Source of the DNA: Bdellovibrionales bacterium
GTDB taxonomy: Bacteria > Bdellovibrionota > UBA1018
DNA: 64,000 bases
Direction of reading: 5' to 3'
Assembly (NCBI GenBank): GCA_016786465.1
Contig: JAEUWC010000030.1
Coordinates: 288,669 to 352,668, forward strand
Position 1 is the stretch's first letter, and each line of letters begins with the position of its first letter. Of this stretch, positions 52,980-60,251 are shown piece by piece. Under the pieces are notes generated by a model, which saw nothing but the letters and a program-made list of their open reading frames with translations, made no database searches and had not been told where the DNA came from. Both the position numbers and the translations under genes were made by a program.

Positions 52980-53156
52980 GAATTTGAAGCTCTCGTTTGA
53001 AGCCTTTTGCAGGATTCAGCATCCTTTTGCACCCGGATTCATCAGCCGAACGTGGCAAGGTGACCCATCGCGCAAATGACGGCCAGCATCACCGCGCTGC
53101 GGCTGGGCTTTTGTCTTGGACCGCCGAGCCCGCTCGACTAAGGTCCAAATTCCAAA

Positions 53157-54422
53157 ATGAATCCAGGTTCAACTTCCAAATTCGACGGAAAGAAGTACGA
53201 CTTCCGATGGGATGTCCTAGACATCATCATCAGCGGCCGTTCGTCCATCGATTCGCAGCAAGGCTTTCAAGTCGGAAGCTTGGAAGACGCAGAACGTTTC
53301 ATTTCCAGTTACGGGTTCAATTTCGAAAACCCAATCGAAAAAGCCGAAGCTTTTGGCCATTTCCACGAAGCGTTGAATTTCATTCGAAAGTACTTTCTTT
53401 GGCCCGACAATCCCGAAGGTCTTCGCCTAGAAATACCTAGGAAGGTTCTGGAATTGACGGATGTTCGCGAACTTTTGTTAATGGCGAACTATACGCTGGC
53501 CGGGCAGTCGCAAGACGGCCCAGGGACATTACTTCGAAACTGGGCCTGCAGCATTTTGAAGGTCATGCACACGATTGCGCACATCGATCAAGACCTACGA
53601 TCGGGTTACTTTGCCGATATTCAACAGCAGATCCTAGACCGCTATTACCGCGCCATTCACCGCGACGGCGAAGGGCAACTTTACTTGGGTGAACGGGATG
53701 AAGATCCGGCGCGGGTCGATTTGGTCGCCTTTGAAACCAAGCCAAAAAAGTCGCGCGAATCCACCTTGGTCAAACTTCTGCATAAACCCGAAAACGTCGC
53801 AGAAGATATTTTCGACCGGGTCGGAATTCGTTTCGTCACTCCAAGTCGCCTTCAAGCCATTCAGGTCGTGAAGTACCTGAAGGATAAAATGATCATCCTT
53901 CCACCAAACATTAAACCCAGTCGTTCGCGAAACACCCTGGTTCCTTTAGACGTGTTCCGCGATTCGTTAGCCAAGGGAATTGCCCAGGTGGAAGCCGGAA
54001 AAATCACCGAAAGCCAGCTTCGCGCGCAAGTCGACGACGAACTGATCCACCTGGAAAACGATTCCAGCAACCCGCATTCCAGCAAGTTTTACCGCGCGAT
54101 CCAGTTCACAGCCCGCCAGCTGGTGAAGTTGAAGAACCCCATTTACGACGATCTTCGTGAACTAAAGTCCCTGGGCAAGGACCTTCGCGAAACCGATTCG
54201 GTCGCAGCGGGCAAAGCTGCCCGAACGATTGAAAAAATTGATTTGAAACACATCCAAAGAGAAATACGATTCTTCTATCCGTACGAAGTTCAGGTCGTGG
54301 ATCAGAAAAGCCATGAAGAAAACGAAAAAGGCCGGAGCGCACATAGCGAATACAAGAAAGCACAAGTGCAGACGGCCCTTCGAAGGGTCATGGGTGCTCT
54401 AGTCCATGGGACTCGAACCTAA
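53157..54422 (+). CDS. RelA/SpoT-synthetase-like protein
   Basis: 421 residues, no signal or membrane segment. The stretches KSRESTLVKLLHK (198-210), EDIFDRVGIRFVT (216-228) and YEVQVVDQKSHEENEKGRSAHSEYKK (376-401, cited in pieces) match the order and spacing of the RelA/SpoT synthetase motifs R/K-x-K-S-x-x-S-I-x-x-K, D-x-x-G-x-R and EIQIRT...AE-G-x-A-x-H-x-x-YK. Asp220 and Glu377 would be the catalytic acids. The rest of the protein is helical with a HTIAHIDQD segment. It belongs, as I recall, to an uncharacterised deltaproteobacterial family (TIGR04552). ppGpp synthesis is not shown. The end overlaps the next gene by 17 bp. Confidence 0.65.
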   Translation: MNPGSTSKFDGKKYDFRWDVLDIIISGRSSIDSQQGFQVGSLEDAERFISSYGFNFENPIEKAEAFGHFHEALNFIRKYFLWPDNPEGLRLEIPRKVLELTDVRELLLMANYTLAGQSQDGPGTLLRNWACSILKVMHTIAHIDQDLRSGYFADIQQQILDRYYRAIHRDGEGQLYLGERDEDPARVDLVAFETKPKKSRESTLVKLLHKPENVAEDIFDRVGIRFVTPSRLQAIQVVKYLKDKMIILPPNIKPSRSRNTLVPLDVFRDSLAKGIAQVEAGKITESQLRAQVDDELIHLENDSSNPHSSKFYRAIQFTARQLVKLKNPIYDDLRELKSLGKDLRETDSVAAGKAARTIEKIDLKHIQREIRFFYPYEVQVVDQKSHEENEKGRSAHSEYKKAQVQTALRRVMGALVHGTRT

Positions 54423-55674
54423 GTGGGATAGCGACATTGTCCTGTTGGGTACCGGCGTCGCCCCGTTGCTTGCGGCCGCACGATTTCTGTCCGAAGGCTA
54501 TAAAGTCCTGATTCTGAATCCCGATGGCGACTTTTTCCGGGAACGCAGCGAACTTCCATTAGATCCATTGCTGACATCCACAGGCGAAATTTCAGCAACC
54601 CGTCTTTCCCGAAGTCTTCCGGAAAGGGTCACGGAAGTGATTCGTCCTTTTTTTCCGGGAGCAATCGAAACCTGGCTAGGAAATGAAACCAGCACCGGCG
54701 CAAGCGGTGGCACAACCGGATTCAAAGATCCCATGGCGCCCCATGTGCGTGCGCGTTCGCGGTTTTGGATTGATTCAGATACGTTTAGCCTTCGCGAACG
54801 AAACCTGGATTGGCCAAGGCTTGAAGAACTGTACGTCGAAGCATCCGATGCGGGCCTGCATCCGCAGATTTTGCAGGAACTGACGGCCATTCGCCGTTTT
54901 CCGGGCGTGAACCGAAGTTCGCGTGAATTCGAATCTTCCTACCACGGGCTTTGGGTGCCGCGGATTTGTGACGTCGATGTGGTTCGCTACCAGTACGGGC
55001 TTTTGGAATACGTCCGCGAAAGAATCGGTGGTTCACGAATGGTGACTTCGGCTTCGCAGGTCGAATGGATTCCAGAAGGCGTTCGCTTCTTTGACCAAGG
55101 CCAGTATCAAACGGCCAGAATTTCAAAAGGCGCGATCTGTTTTTGGACACCTAGGCTAACGCGATGGATTCACGGAATTGCAAAAAAATTGGAAGCCACG
55201 ATTCCGCAGCCAGGTGGGGTTCGTGTTTGGGAAGATTGGACGTTGGTTTCCCGCGATGCATTGGACCCTTCGGTGGTCGGGGTTTTTGAAGACATGACCG
55301 TTTTCGCGTCCTATGAAGGAGCACCCAAAGATCCAAACGGGGTCCACGCGCTTCGAGTCCTTCGCCCCGGAGCCGTTGTCGGCCTAGAACAGGCCATGCG
55401 AATTGGGCCTGAACAAACTGCGGGCGGTCTGGAATCCTTTCGCGCTTTGGAAAGACTTTGCGGGCAGATGCTTCGCTGGTCCGCCTTTTCGGTCAGATCG
55501 TTCGAAGCGCGCGTGCTTTTGGAATGGGATTACCGCAAACTGGCCCAACCGATGTTTCGTCTAGGCGGAGAACTTTCAAAATGGAACGTGATGGGCGGTG
55601 CGGACGGACCGCTTTTTGAGGTCGCGCACCAAGTTCGAAAAGCCTGCAACGTTTTCGAGGAGACCTTGTCATGA
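54406..55674 (+). CDS. Flavin-dependent dehydrogenase-like subunit
   Basis: 422 residues. The N-terminus (SDIVLLGTGVAPLLAAARFLSEGYKVLIL) has the beta-alpha-beta of a dinucleotide-binding domain but the glycine motif is GTGVAP with Pro in place of the third Gly. A GASGGTTGFK loop and later RVLRPGAVVGLEQAMRIGPEQT and GGADGPLFEVAHQVRKACN could belong to a FAD-binding fold, akin to small subunits of opine or D-amino-acid dehydrogenases. It overlaps the RelA/SpoT-like gene by 17 bp and the next gene by 4 bp (ATGA), so it is translated with them. Substrate unknown. Confidence 0.5.
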   Translation: MGLEPKWDSDIVLLGTGVAPLLAAARFLSEGYKVLILNPDGDFFRERSELPLDPLLTSTGEISATRLSRSLPERVTEVIRPFFPGAIETWLGNETSTGASGGTTGFKDPMAPHVRARSRFWIDSDTFSLRERNLDWPRLEELYVEASDAGLHPQILQELTAIRRFPGVNRSSREFESSYHGLWVPRICDVDVVRYQYGLLEYVRERIGGSRMVTSASQVEWIPEGVRFFDQGQYQTARISKGAICFWTPRLTRWIHGIAKKLEATIPQPGGVRVWEDWTLVSRDALDPSVVGVFEDMTVFASYEGAPKDPNGVHALRVLRPGAVVGLEQAMRIGPEQTAGGLESFRALERLCGQMLRWSAFSVRSFEARVLLEWDYRKLAQPMFRLGGELSKWNVMGGADGPLFEVAHQVRKACNVFEETLS

Positions 55675-57710
55675 GCTTTTCAGTTCGTGACGGAAAGCTG
55701 GATGTGGTTGTCGCGGCTGGACCGCGGGTCCAGTTATGGCCCAGCGCCGGAATACGAAGCTTCGCATCGCTTTGCGCGGAATACGATCTACAAGTCGGAA
55801 TCTATGGACCCGACACACTTTCGGTGCGCGGATTGGTTCCGCTTTCGGGAACCGGCGCTGTCATCATCGCCGAAGACCCTCAGAAAAGAATTCACCGAAT
55901 TCACGCCCGCGCGGTTCTTCGCGTCGCTGCACCGACGGAACTTCCCGATCCTTTTCCGGGGTGGCGATCGCAGGCATTGATTCCGCTTTCAACCGCCAGA
56001 CGTCTTCAAGAACAGGTCGATCTTTTCTGGGCGCCAAGGACCGTGATCCTGGGAACTTCGGGACAGGCATTCCGATTTGGGTCGGATCTTTTGTCGATGT
56101 CGCGTGCGACGGATGCAACCCAAGTGATTTGTGTTGAAACCCATTCACAGTGGGGTGGAAAGCGATTCGCTGGATGGGAAGTCGATCGTCGCCGATTCGA
56201 AATGCTGGGTGGAAAGGTGATCGAAGGTCGTCCGGTTTCGCTTTCGCAGAAAGCGCCGCTGCTTTGGGAATTCAGGATTCAGGACGCCGAAGGAATTCGG
56301 ATTCTAGAAGTCGCGCGTGTTGTTTCGGCCGGACCTTTTGATGATTTTTCAGGCATCAAAGAATCACCGCCTGGGAATCTTCTTTTTGATTTGAAACAGA
56401 CTTCGCTTCGAACCGAAGAAGAAGACTTTGATGGTTGGAACCTGGAAGAAGAACGTGGACGTTGGTTGGCCACGCGGGTGATCAAGGGTTTGGTAACAGA
56501 ACTTGGGTCGCGAAAAGACGACCTGGAAAGAATCGCAAGACGCGCGAAGAACCGAATCAAGCGCAGTTTCAAGCACCGCGATTTCCCGTTTCATTGGGAC
56601 TATCAGGGCAAGTGGACTTCGGCAGCTACCCAACGTGCGGTTCGATCTTTTTCAGGCGTGCCGCAGACGGCGCAAAAGACCCGGATGGTCGCAAGCCTGG
56701 AATGCTTCGAGGAAATCGGCTGCAATCTTTGCGAAAAGGTTTGTCCAGAAAACGCGATTCGATGGGCGCGCGGCCAAATTCAGGCTGCGGATGCCGCAGT
56801 TCAACCCGTTCTAAGTGAAAAAGATTGTACTGGCTGCGGACTTTGTCTGCCGGCCTGCCCCAGTTCTTCAATCTTGATGATCCGCGACCCCGAACAATCG
56901 ACCCAGGCGACCTTGACGTTTCCATGGAAAGGATCGGCGAAATGGAAGGCTGGGGATTTTGCGACCTTGGTCAATCGTCGCGGCGAAATTTTGGGAACCG
57001 CACGGGTCAGCGAAGTCCAAGGCGCGGCACAGGACGACGTGACCGCCCAGGTTCAGTCGGGCGACCACCAGTGGGTCAAAGTCGAAGTGCCTTCGCACTT
57101 GGCTTGGGAAGCGCGCGGAATTCGTCGAAGCAAAGTTCAAGTCCAAGCTTCGGTTGCAAAGGAATACGCAGAAACTCAAGGCACCGATCGAAGACGCGAT
57201 TCGAAAGACATGGTCGAAATCACTTTAGATGGTGAAAAGCGATTGATTCGGGATCGAGTGCCGATCACTGCGGCGCTTTTTGAATTCGGGATCGCAAGGC
57301 CGGAAGACGTTCTTTACTGTGGCGACGGCGGTTGCGGACTTTGCACCATCTTCGTCGACGGCGTGAAACGGTCCGCGTGCCAAACCACGGTTCGCAAAGG
57401 CATGGCCCTAAGGAACGTCGAAAGGGTTTTGGGCGTGATGGGCGATGCCCCTGGCATTTCGCCCAGCGACAACGTGATTTGTCCTTGTGTCGGCGTAAAG
57501 ACGGAAGACGTCGTTGAACGCATCGGCAAGGGGCAGCTGGGCTCGATGGAAGCGGTGCAAGCATTGACTTCGGTGGGGTGTGGGAAATGTCATGGGCAAG
57601 TTTGCACCGAGGCTCTTCGCAGGCTCCTAGAGCGGTCCGGCGTCGATGCGAAGGGTTGGTCGGATTGGCAATTTCCTTGGGGGGAATGGACCCTGGCGCC
57701 GACTAACTAG
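55671..57710 (+). CDS. Multi-iron-sulfur oxidoreductase subunit (NAD-like domain, 2x4Fe-4S, 2Fe-2S, BFD)
   Basis: 679 residues, a fusion of four electron-transfer modules. Residues 1-260: a Rossmann-like pyridine/flavin nucleotide region (VILGTSGQAFRFG, CVETHSQWGGKRF). Then a dicluster ferredoxin: Cys345, 351, 354, 358 and Cys386, 389, 392, 396 (CTGCGLCLPACP). Then a plant-type [2Fe-2S] domain with Cys550, 555, 558, 570 (YCGDGGCGLC ... SACQTTV). Then a BFD-like [2Fe-2S] domain with Cys604, 606, 637, 640 (ICPCVGV ... GCGKCHG). The order is close to that of opine/HCN-synthase/heterotetrameric sarcosine oxidase alpha subunits with an added 4Fe-4S dicluster. Translated with the upstream flavin subunit. 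Role: electron transfer from an amine or amino-acid-like substrate, inferred. Confidence 0.8.
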   Translation: MSFSVRDGKLDVVVAAGPRVQLWPSAGIRSFASLCAEYDLQVGIYGPDTLSVRGLVPLSGTGAVIIAEDPQKRIHRIHARAVLRVAAPTELPDPFPGWRSQALIPLSTARRLQEQVDLFWAPRTVILGTSGQAFRFGSDLLSMSRATDATQVICVETHSQWGGKRFAGWEVDRRRFEMLGGKVIEGRPVSLSQKAPLLWEFRIQDAEGIRILEVARVVSAGPFDDFSGIKESPPGNLLFDLKQTSLRTEEEDFDGWNLEEERGRWLATRVIKGLVTELGSRKDDLERIARRAKNRIKRSFKHRDFPFHWDYQGKWTSAATQRAVRSFSGVPQTAQKTRMVASLECFEEIGCNLCEKVCPENAIRWARGQIQAADAAVQPVLSEKDCTGCGLCLPACPSSSILMIRDPEQSTQATLTFPWKGSAKWKAGDFATLVNRRGEILGTARVSEVQGAAQDDVTAQVQSGDHQWVKVEVPSHLAWEARGIRRSKVQVQASVAKEYAETQGTDRRRDSKDMVEITLDGEKRLIRDRVPITAALFEFGIARPEDVLYCGDGGCGLCTIFVDGVKRSACQTTVRKGMALRNVERVLGVMGDAPGISPSDNVICPCVGVKTEDVVERIGKGQLGSMEAVQALTSVGCGKCHGQVCTEALRRLLERSGVDAKGWSDWQFPWGEWTLAPTN

Positions 57711-57743
57711 TGGATTCTTAAGGACTTACAATTCTCTTACACC

Positions 57744-57775
57744 ACCTTTTCAGGGGCCCCCCGTATCCTGAAGGT
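57744..57775 (+). promoter_or_regulatory. Hairpin covering the Shine-Dalgarno of the desaturase gene
   Basis: ACCTTTTCAGG (57744-57754) and CCTGAAGGT (57767-57775) form a 9-bp stem with a two-base bulge and a 12-base GC-rich loop; the right arm contains the AAGG Shine-Dalgarno and ends one base before the ATG at 57776. Folded, it would block ribosome access. Could act as a thermosensor or other translational switch, or terminate the upstream operon (there is no T-tract). Confidence 0.45.
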
Positions 57776-58687
57776 ATGAAGAAGGCACTTTCGATTACCT
57801 GGTCCGTCGCTGAACCCTTGCTTGCCCTTTGGGCATTTCTTTTTGTCCTGCCCATTGCGCTGGGGCAAAACGGAATCTGGGAAACGGCGTTTGCTGAAAA
57901 CGCAGTTTTGAAAATGACCTTGTACACGGTCTTGATGACCCACTTGACCATCGCTGCGATGAGCATCTGCTTTCATCGTGCGCATACACACCAAGCGATC
58001 AAACTGCATCCGGCCGTCGACGCGGCCATGCAGATCTGGCTTTGGTTGACGACTTCGATGGCGAAGCTGGATTGGGTTTCGATTCACGTTTATCACCACA
58101 CGACATCGGACACTGAAAAGGATCCACACAGTCCGAAGCAAAAAGGCCTGGCCCGAATTTTCTTTTTCGGCGTCTATGATTACGTCGTCGCGAAGTCGGA
58201 TCCCGAAGTCATGAAGATCCGAAAGCGCATTCCAGAAAACCGCTTGGAATCGTTCATCGATAAACACCACTTGCTTGGGCCGATTCTGACTGCGGCGATT
58301 TTAGGAATCCTTTTCGGTCCTTCCAAAGGGATGCTGCTGGCGGGGCTGACCTTTTTGATTTCGCCATTCTTTGCAGTCGGTGGCGTGAACGGATTTGCCC
58401 ATTATTTTGGGTATCGCAATCACCGCACGACCGACAATTCGCGCAATCTAGGTTTTGTCTTCCCACTGAACTGGATGATCAGTGGTGAATTGGATCACAA
58501 CAATCACCACGCGTTCCCACGTTCAGCTTCATTCAGCCACCGTTGGTACGAATTCGACATCGGATACGCTTACATCACCCTATTGAAGTGGGTCGGTCTT
58601 TGCGAAGTGAAGCACGTGTATCGGCGCCGGAAAGAAGCGGTATTGGACTCGGTGCCGGTCGCTGTTCAGGTTGCGAAACTGGGCTAA
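57776..58687 (+). CDS. Fatty-acid (acyl-CoA/acyl-lipid) desaturase
   Basis: 303 residues with four hydrophobic segments. The three histidine boxes of the membrane-bound desaturase family are complete: HRAHTH (67-72), HVYHH (104-108) and HNNHH (241-245). In bacteria such diiron enzymes introduce a delta-9 double bond into acyl chains, adjusting membrane fluidity. The layout is that of stearoyl-CoA-type DesC/Ole1. Its last 113 bases overlap the end of the antisense hydrolase gene. The start is preceded by the hairpin at 57744, a plausible temperature-control element. Confidence 0.92.
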   Translation: MKKALSITWSVAEPLLALWAFLFVLPIALGQNGIWETAFAENAVLKMTLYTVLMTHLTIAAMSICFHRAHTHQAIKLHPAVDAAMQIWLWLTTSMAKLDWVSIHVYHHTTSDTEKDPHSPKQKGLARIFFFGVYDYVVAKSDPEVMKIRKRIPENRLESFIDKHHLLGPILTAAILGILFGPSKGMLLAGLTFLISPFFAVGGVNGFAHYFGYRNHRTTDNSRNLGFVFPLNWMISGELDHNNHHAFPRSASFSHRWYEFDIGYAYITLLKWVGLCEVKHVYRRRKEAVLDSVPVAVQVAKLG

Positions 58688-59645
58688 TTGCCGGGTTTTG
58701 GCCGTAATTTTGTAGGGCCAGGAATTTTTCGATCTTGTGATTGATGACTTCCGGAAGGTCCATCTGCGGGCAATGGCTTCCCTGACGGATCAGCTGAAGT
58801 TCGCTTCCAGGAATCAGTTGGTGCATCAGTTCCTGTTGGTGAAACGGAATCATTTTGTCTTGTTCGCCACCAAAGATCAGGGTTGGGACGTCGATGTGGT
58901 GAAGCCATGAAGTGGCGTCATAATCATCGTAATTCTCGATTAGATTCAGCAAAATGATGGGATCCATTTCGGCAACTTGATCGACATAAAGGTCGATGTC
59001 CGCTTTAGGTGTCAGGTGAGGGTTGAAACCACCAAACGCAATTCCCGCCCGAGCCAGCGGATTTCTAGTTTGTGATTTCCAAAGTTTGCGGACCGTGTCC
59101 GGCATTTTTTCGTAAAGGACGCGAAAGGCCTTAAATGCTCCTTGAAGAAGGTTGTTTCCAAACAAGGTTTCAAGGGGCTTTCGTGCTGTTCCATTTCCCA
59201 AAACCATCCCAGCAACCCGGTGTGGGAAAAGTCGGTAGAATTCCAGCACGATGTTCACGCCCATGCTGTGGCCCAAGAGCATCGGCTTTTCGACTTTCAA
59301 TTCGTCCAAAAGGCAAAGCAGATCCTTGGCGATGACTTCCACGTTTAAGGATTTCAGATCGGTGGGTGATTCCGAATTGTGGTGTCCGCGATAATCAAAC
59401 CAGATGCACTGATAGTTTTTGCGGAAGTGTTCGATCTGATAGGTCCAATGAAGGCTTGAACAAACCAATCCGTAACAGAAAACCAGCGGAGGCCCGCTTC
59501 CTTCCACGCTGTAAAAAATCCGCGTTCCATCGAAGCTTCGAATGAAGCCATGGTGGACAGGCGCAGCGGTTCCGGCTTCACGTTGAAGTCCGGGTTTTCG
59601 CGCGCCTTGAGGTCTGGGTTTCTGTGGTTCTAATACGGGTGTCAC
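58575..59645 (-). CDS. Alpha/beta-hydrolase
   Basis: 356 residues. The nucleophile elbow GHSMG with Ser127, the oxyanion/HG-like segment (VFCYGL), an acid in FGGEQDKMIP and the late His in RQGSHCPQMD give the triad. The fold resembles epoxide-hydrolase/haloperoxidase-like or lipase-like hydrolases. No signal peptide. The C-terminus, the last 37 residues (PAISPVSQPEQRPAPSPIPLL and on), is encoded antisense to the desaturase gene and is low-complexity, suggesting loss of the ancestral stop codon. 15 bp after the XRE regulator gene. Confidence 0.85.
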   Translation of the reverse strand: MTPVLEPQKPRPQGARKPGLQREAGTAAPVHHGFIRSFDGTRIFYSVEGSGPPLVFCYGLVCSSLHWTYQIEHFRKNYQCIWFDYRGHHNSESPTDLKSLNVEVIAKDLLCLLDELKVEKPMLLGHSMGVNIVLEFYRLFPHRVAGMVLGNGTARKPLETLFGNNLLQGAFKAFRVLYEKMPDTVRKLWKSQTRNPLARAGIAFGGFNPHLTPKADIDLYVDQVAEMDPIILLNLIENYDDYDATSWLHHIDVPTLIFGGEQDKMIPFHQQELMHQLIPGSELQLIRQGSHCPQMDLPEVINHKIEKFLALQNYGQNPAISPVSQPEQRPAPSPIPLLSGADTRASLRKDRPTSIG

Positions 59646-59660
59646 GACGACTAGCGTCTA

Positions 59661-60101
59661 TCATGATCCATATTTCTTGACTAGATCAATCAAATTTGGG
59701 GCATTCAAAATTCTTGCAGTGATTTCAGCCCATTCGCGACGGCGACCCGAATCCGCCTTTTCAAAGGCGGTCGCCACGGCGTCCACAATCTGCCCAACGG
59801 GTGACGTAGGATCGACGGTATTCGAACTGACGGATCGACCCCCAGTGATCTTGAAGGCGTATTCGCGCTCCATAACGGCGTATAGGTCTGATTCCGAAAG
59901 TTCTAAAGCCCTAGCCACGGCTGCGACGTGATCTACTGGAAGGGGAGTAATGCCGCGTTCGACGTTTGAAATGAACTGGGTTGTAACGGCCGGATTCAAC
60001 TTAAGTCCTAGTTCTCTTTGGGAAATTCCTACTTTTTCGCGACCCGAGCGGATGAACTGGCCTACAATCTTCAGTCTCTTGTTCGAATTTTCAGCTTCCA
60101 T
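59661..60101 (-). CDS. XRE-family (helix-turn-helix) transcriptional regulator
   Basis: 146 residues. The Cro/CI-type HTH is residues about 11-65 (VGQFIRSGREKVGISQRELGLKL, TTQFISNVERGITPLPVDHVAAVARAL). The C-terminal 80 residues are helical, without a known sensor domain (VGQIVDAVATAFEKADSGRRREWAEI). It is divergent from the subtilase across 150 bp full of TCAAGA half-sites, and heads an operon with the hydrolase. A TTGACA (60132-60137)/GATATT promoter gives a leaderless start, overlapping half-sites, so autorepression is likely. Confidence 0.85.
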   Translation of the reverse strand: MEAENSNKRLKIVGQFIRSGREKVGISQRELGLKLNPAVTTQFISNVERGITPLPVDHVAAVARALELSESDLYAVMEREYAFKITGGRSVSSNTVDPTSPVGQIVDAVATAFEKADSGRRREWAEITARILNAPNLIDLVKKYGS

Positions 60102-60109
60102 GCTTTTAA

Positions 60110-60137
60110 AATATCAATAACTGATCAAGATTGTCAA
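60110..60137 (-). promoter_or_regulatory. Promoter of the XRE regulator gene (leaderless)
   Basis: On the minus strand TTGACA (plus coordinates 60132-60137) and GATATT (60110-60115), 16-nt spacer. The -35 begins 36 nt before the ATG (60101), and no Shine-Dalgarno is present. The -35 overlaps a TCAAGA half-site. Confidence 0.5.
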
Positions 60138-60228
60138 GAATACGCCAAGAAAGGGTTTTCTTGATCGATTTCAATGATTTATCAATGGGATTACTTGATT
60201 TTCGCAGAGCATTGTCAAGACATCTTGA
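60125..60228. promoter_or_regulatory. Array of TCAAGA/TCTTGA half-sites between XRE regulator and subtilase
   Basis: Seven copies or near-copies: TCAAGA at 60125 and 60134 (9-bp spacing), CCAAGA at 60145, TCTTGA at 60159, ACTTGA at 60193, and a perfect palindrome TCAAGA-CA-TCTTGA at 60215-60228. The last has the 2-bp spacer of a dimer operator. The array spans the region between the XRE promoter and the subtilase start and is the best candidate for the regulator's operator. Confidence 0.6.
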
Positions 60229-60251
60229 ATGAGATAGCAGCCAACCTACAT

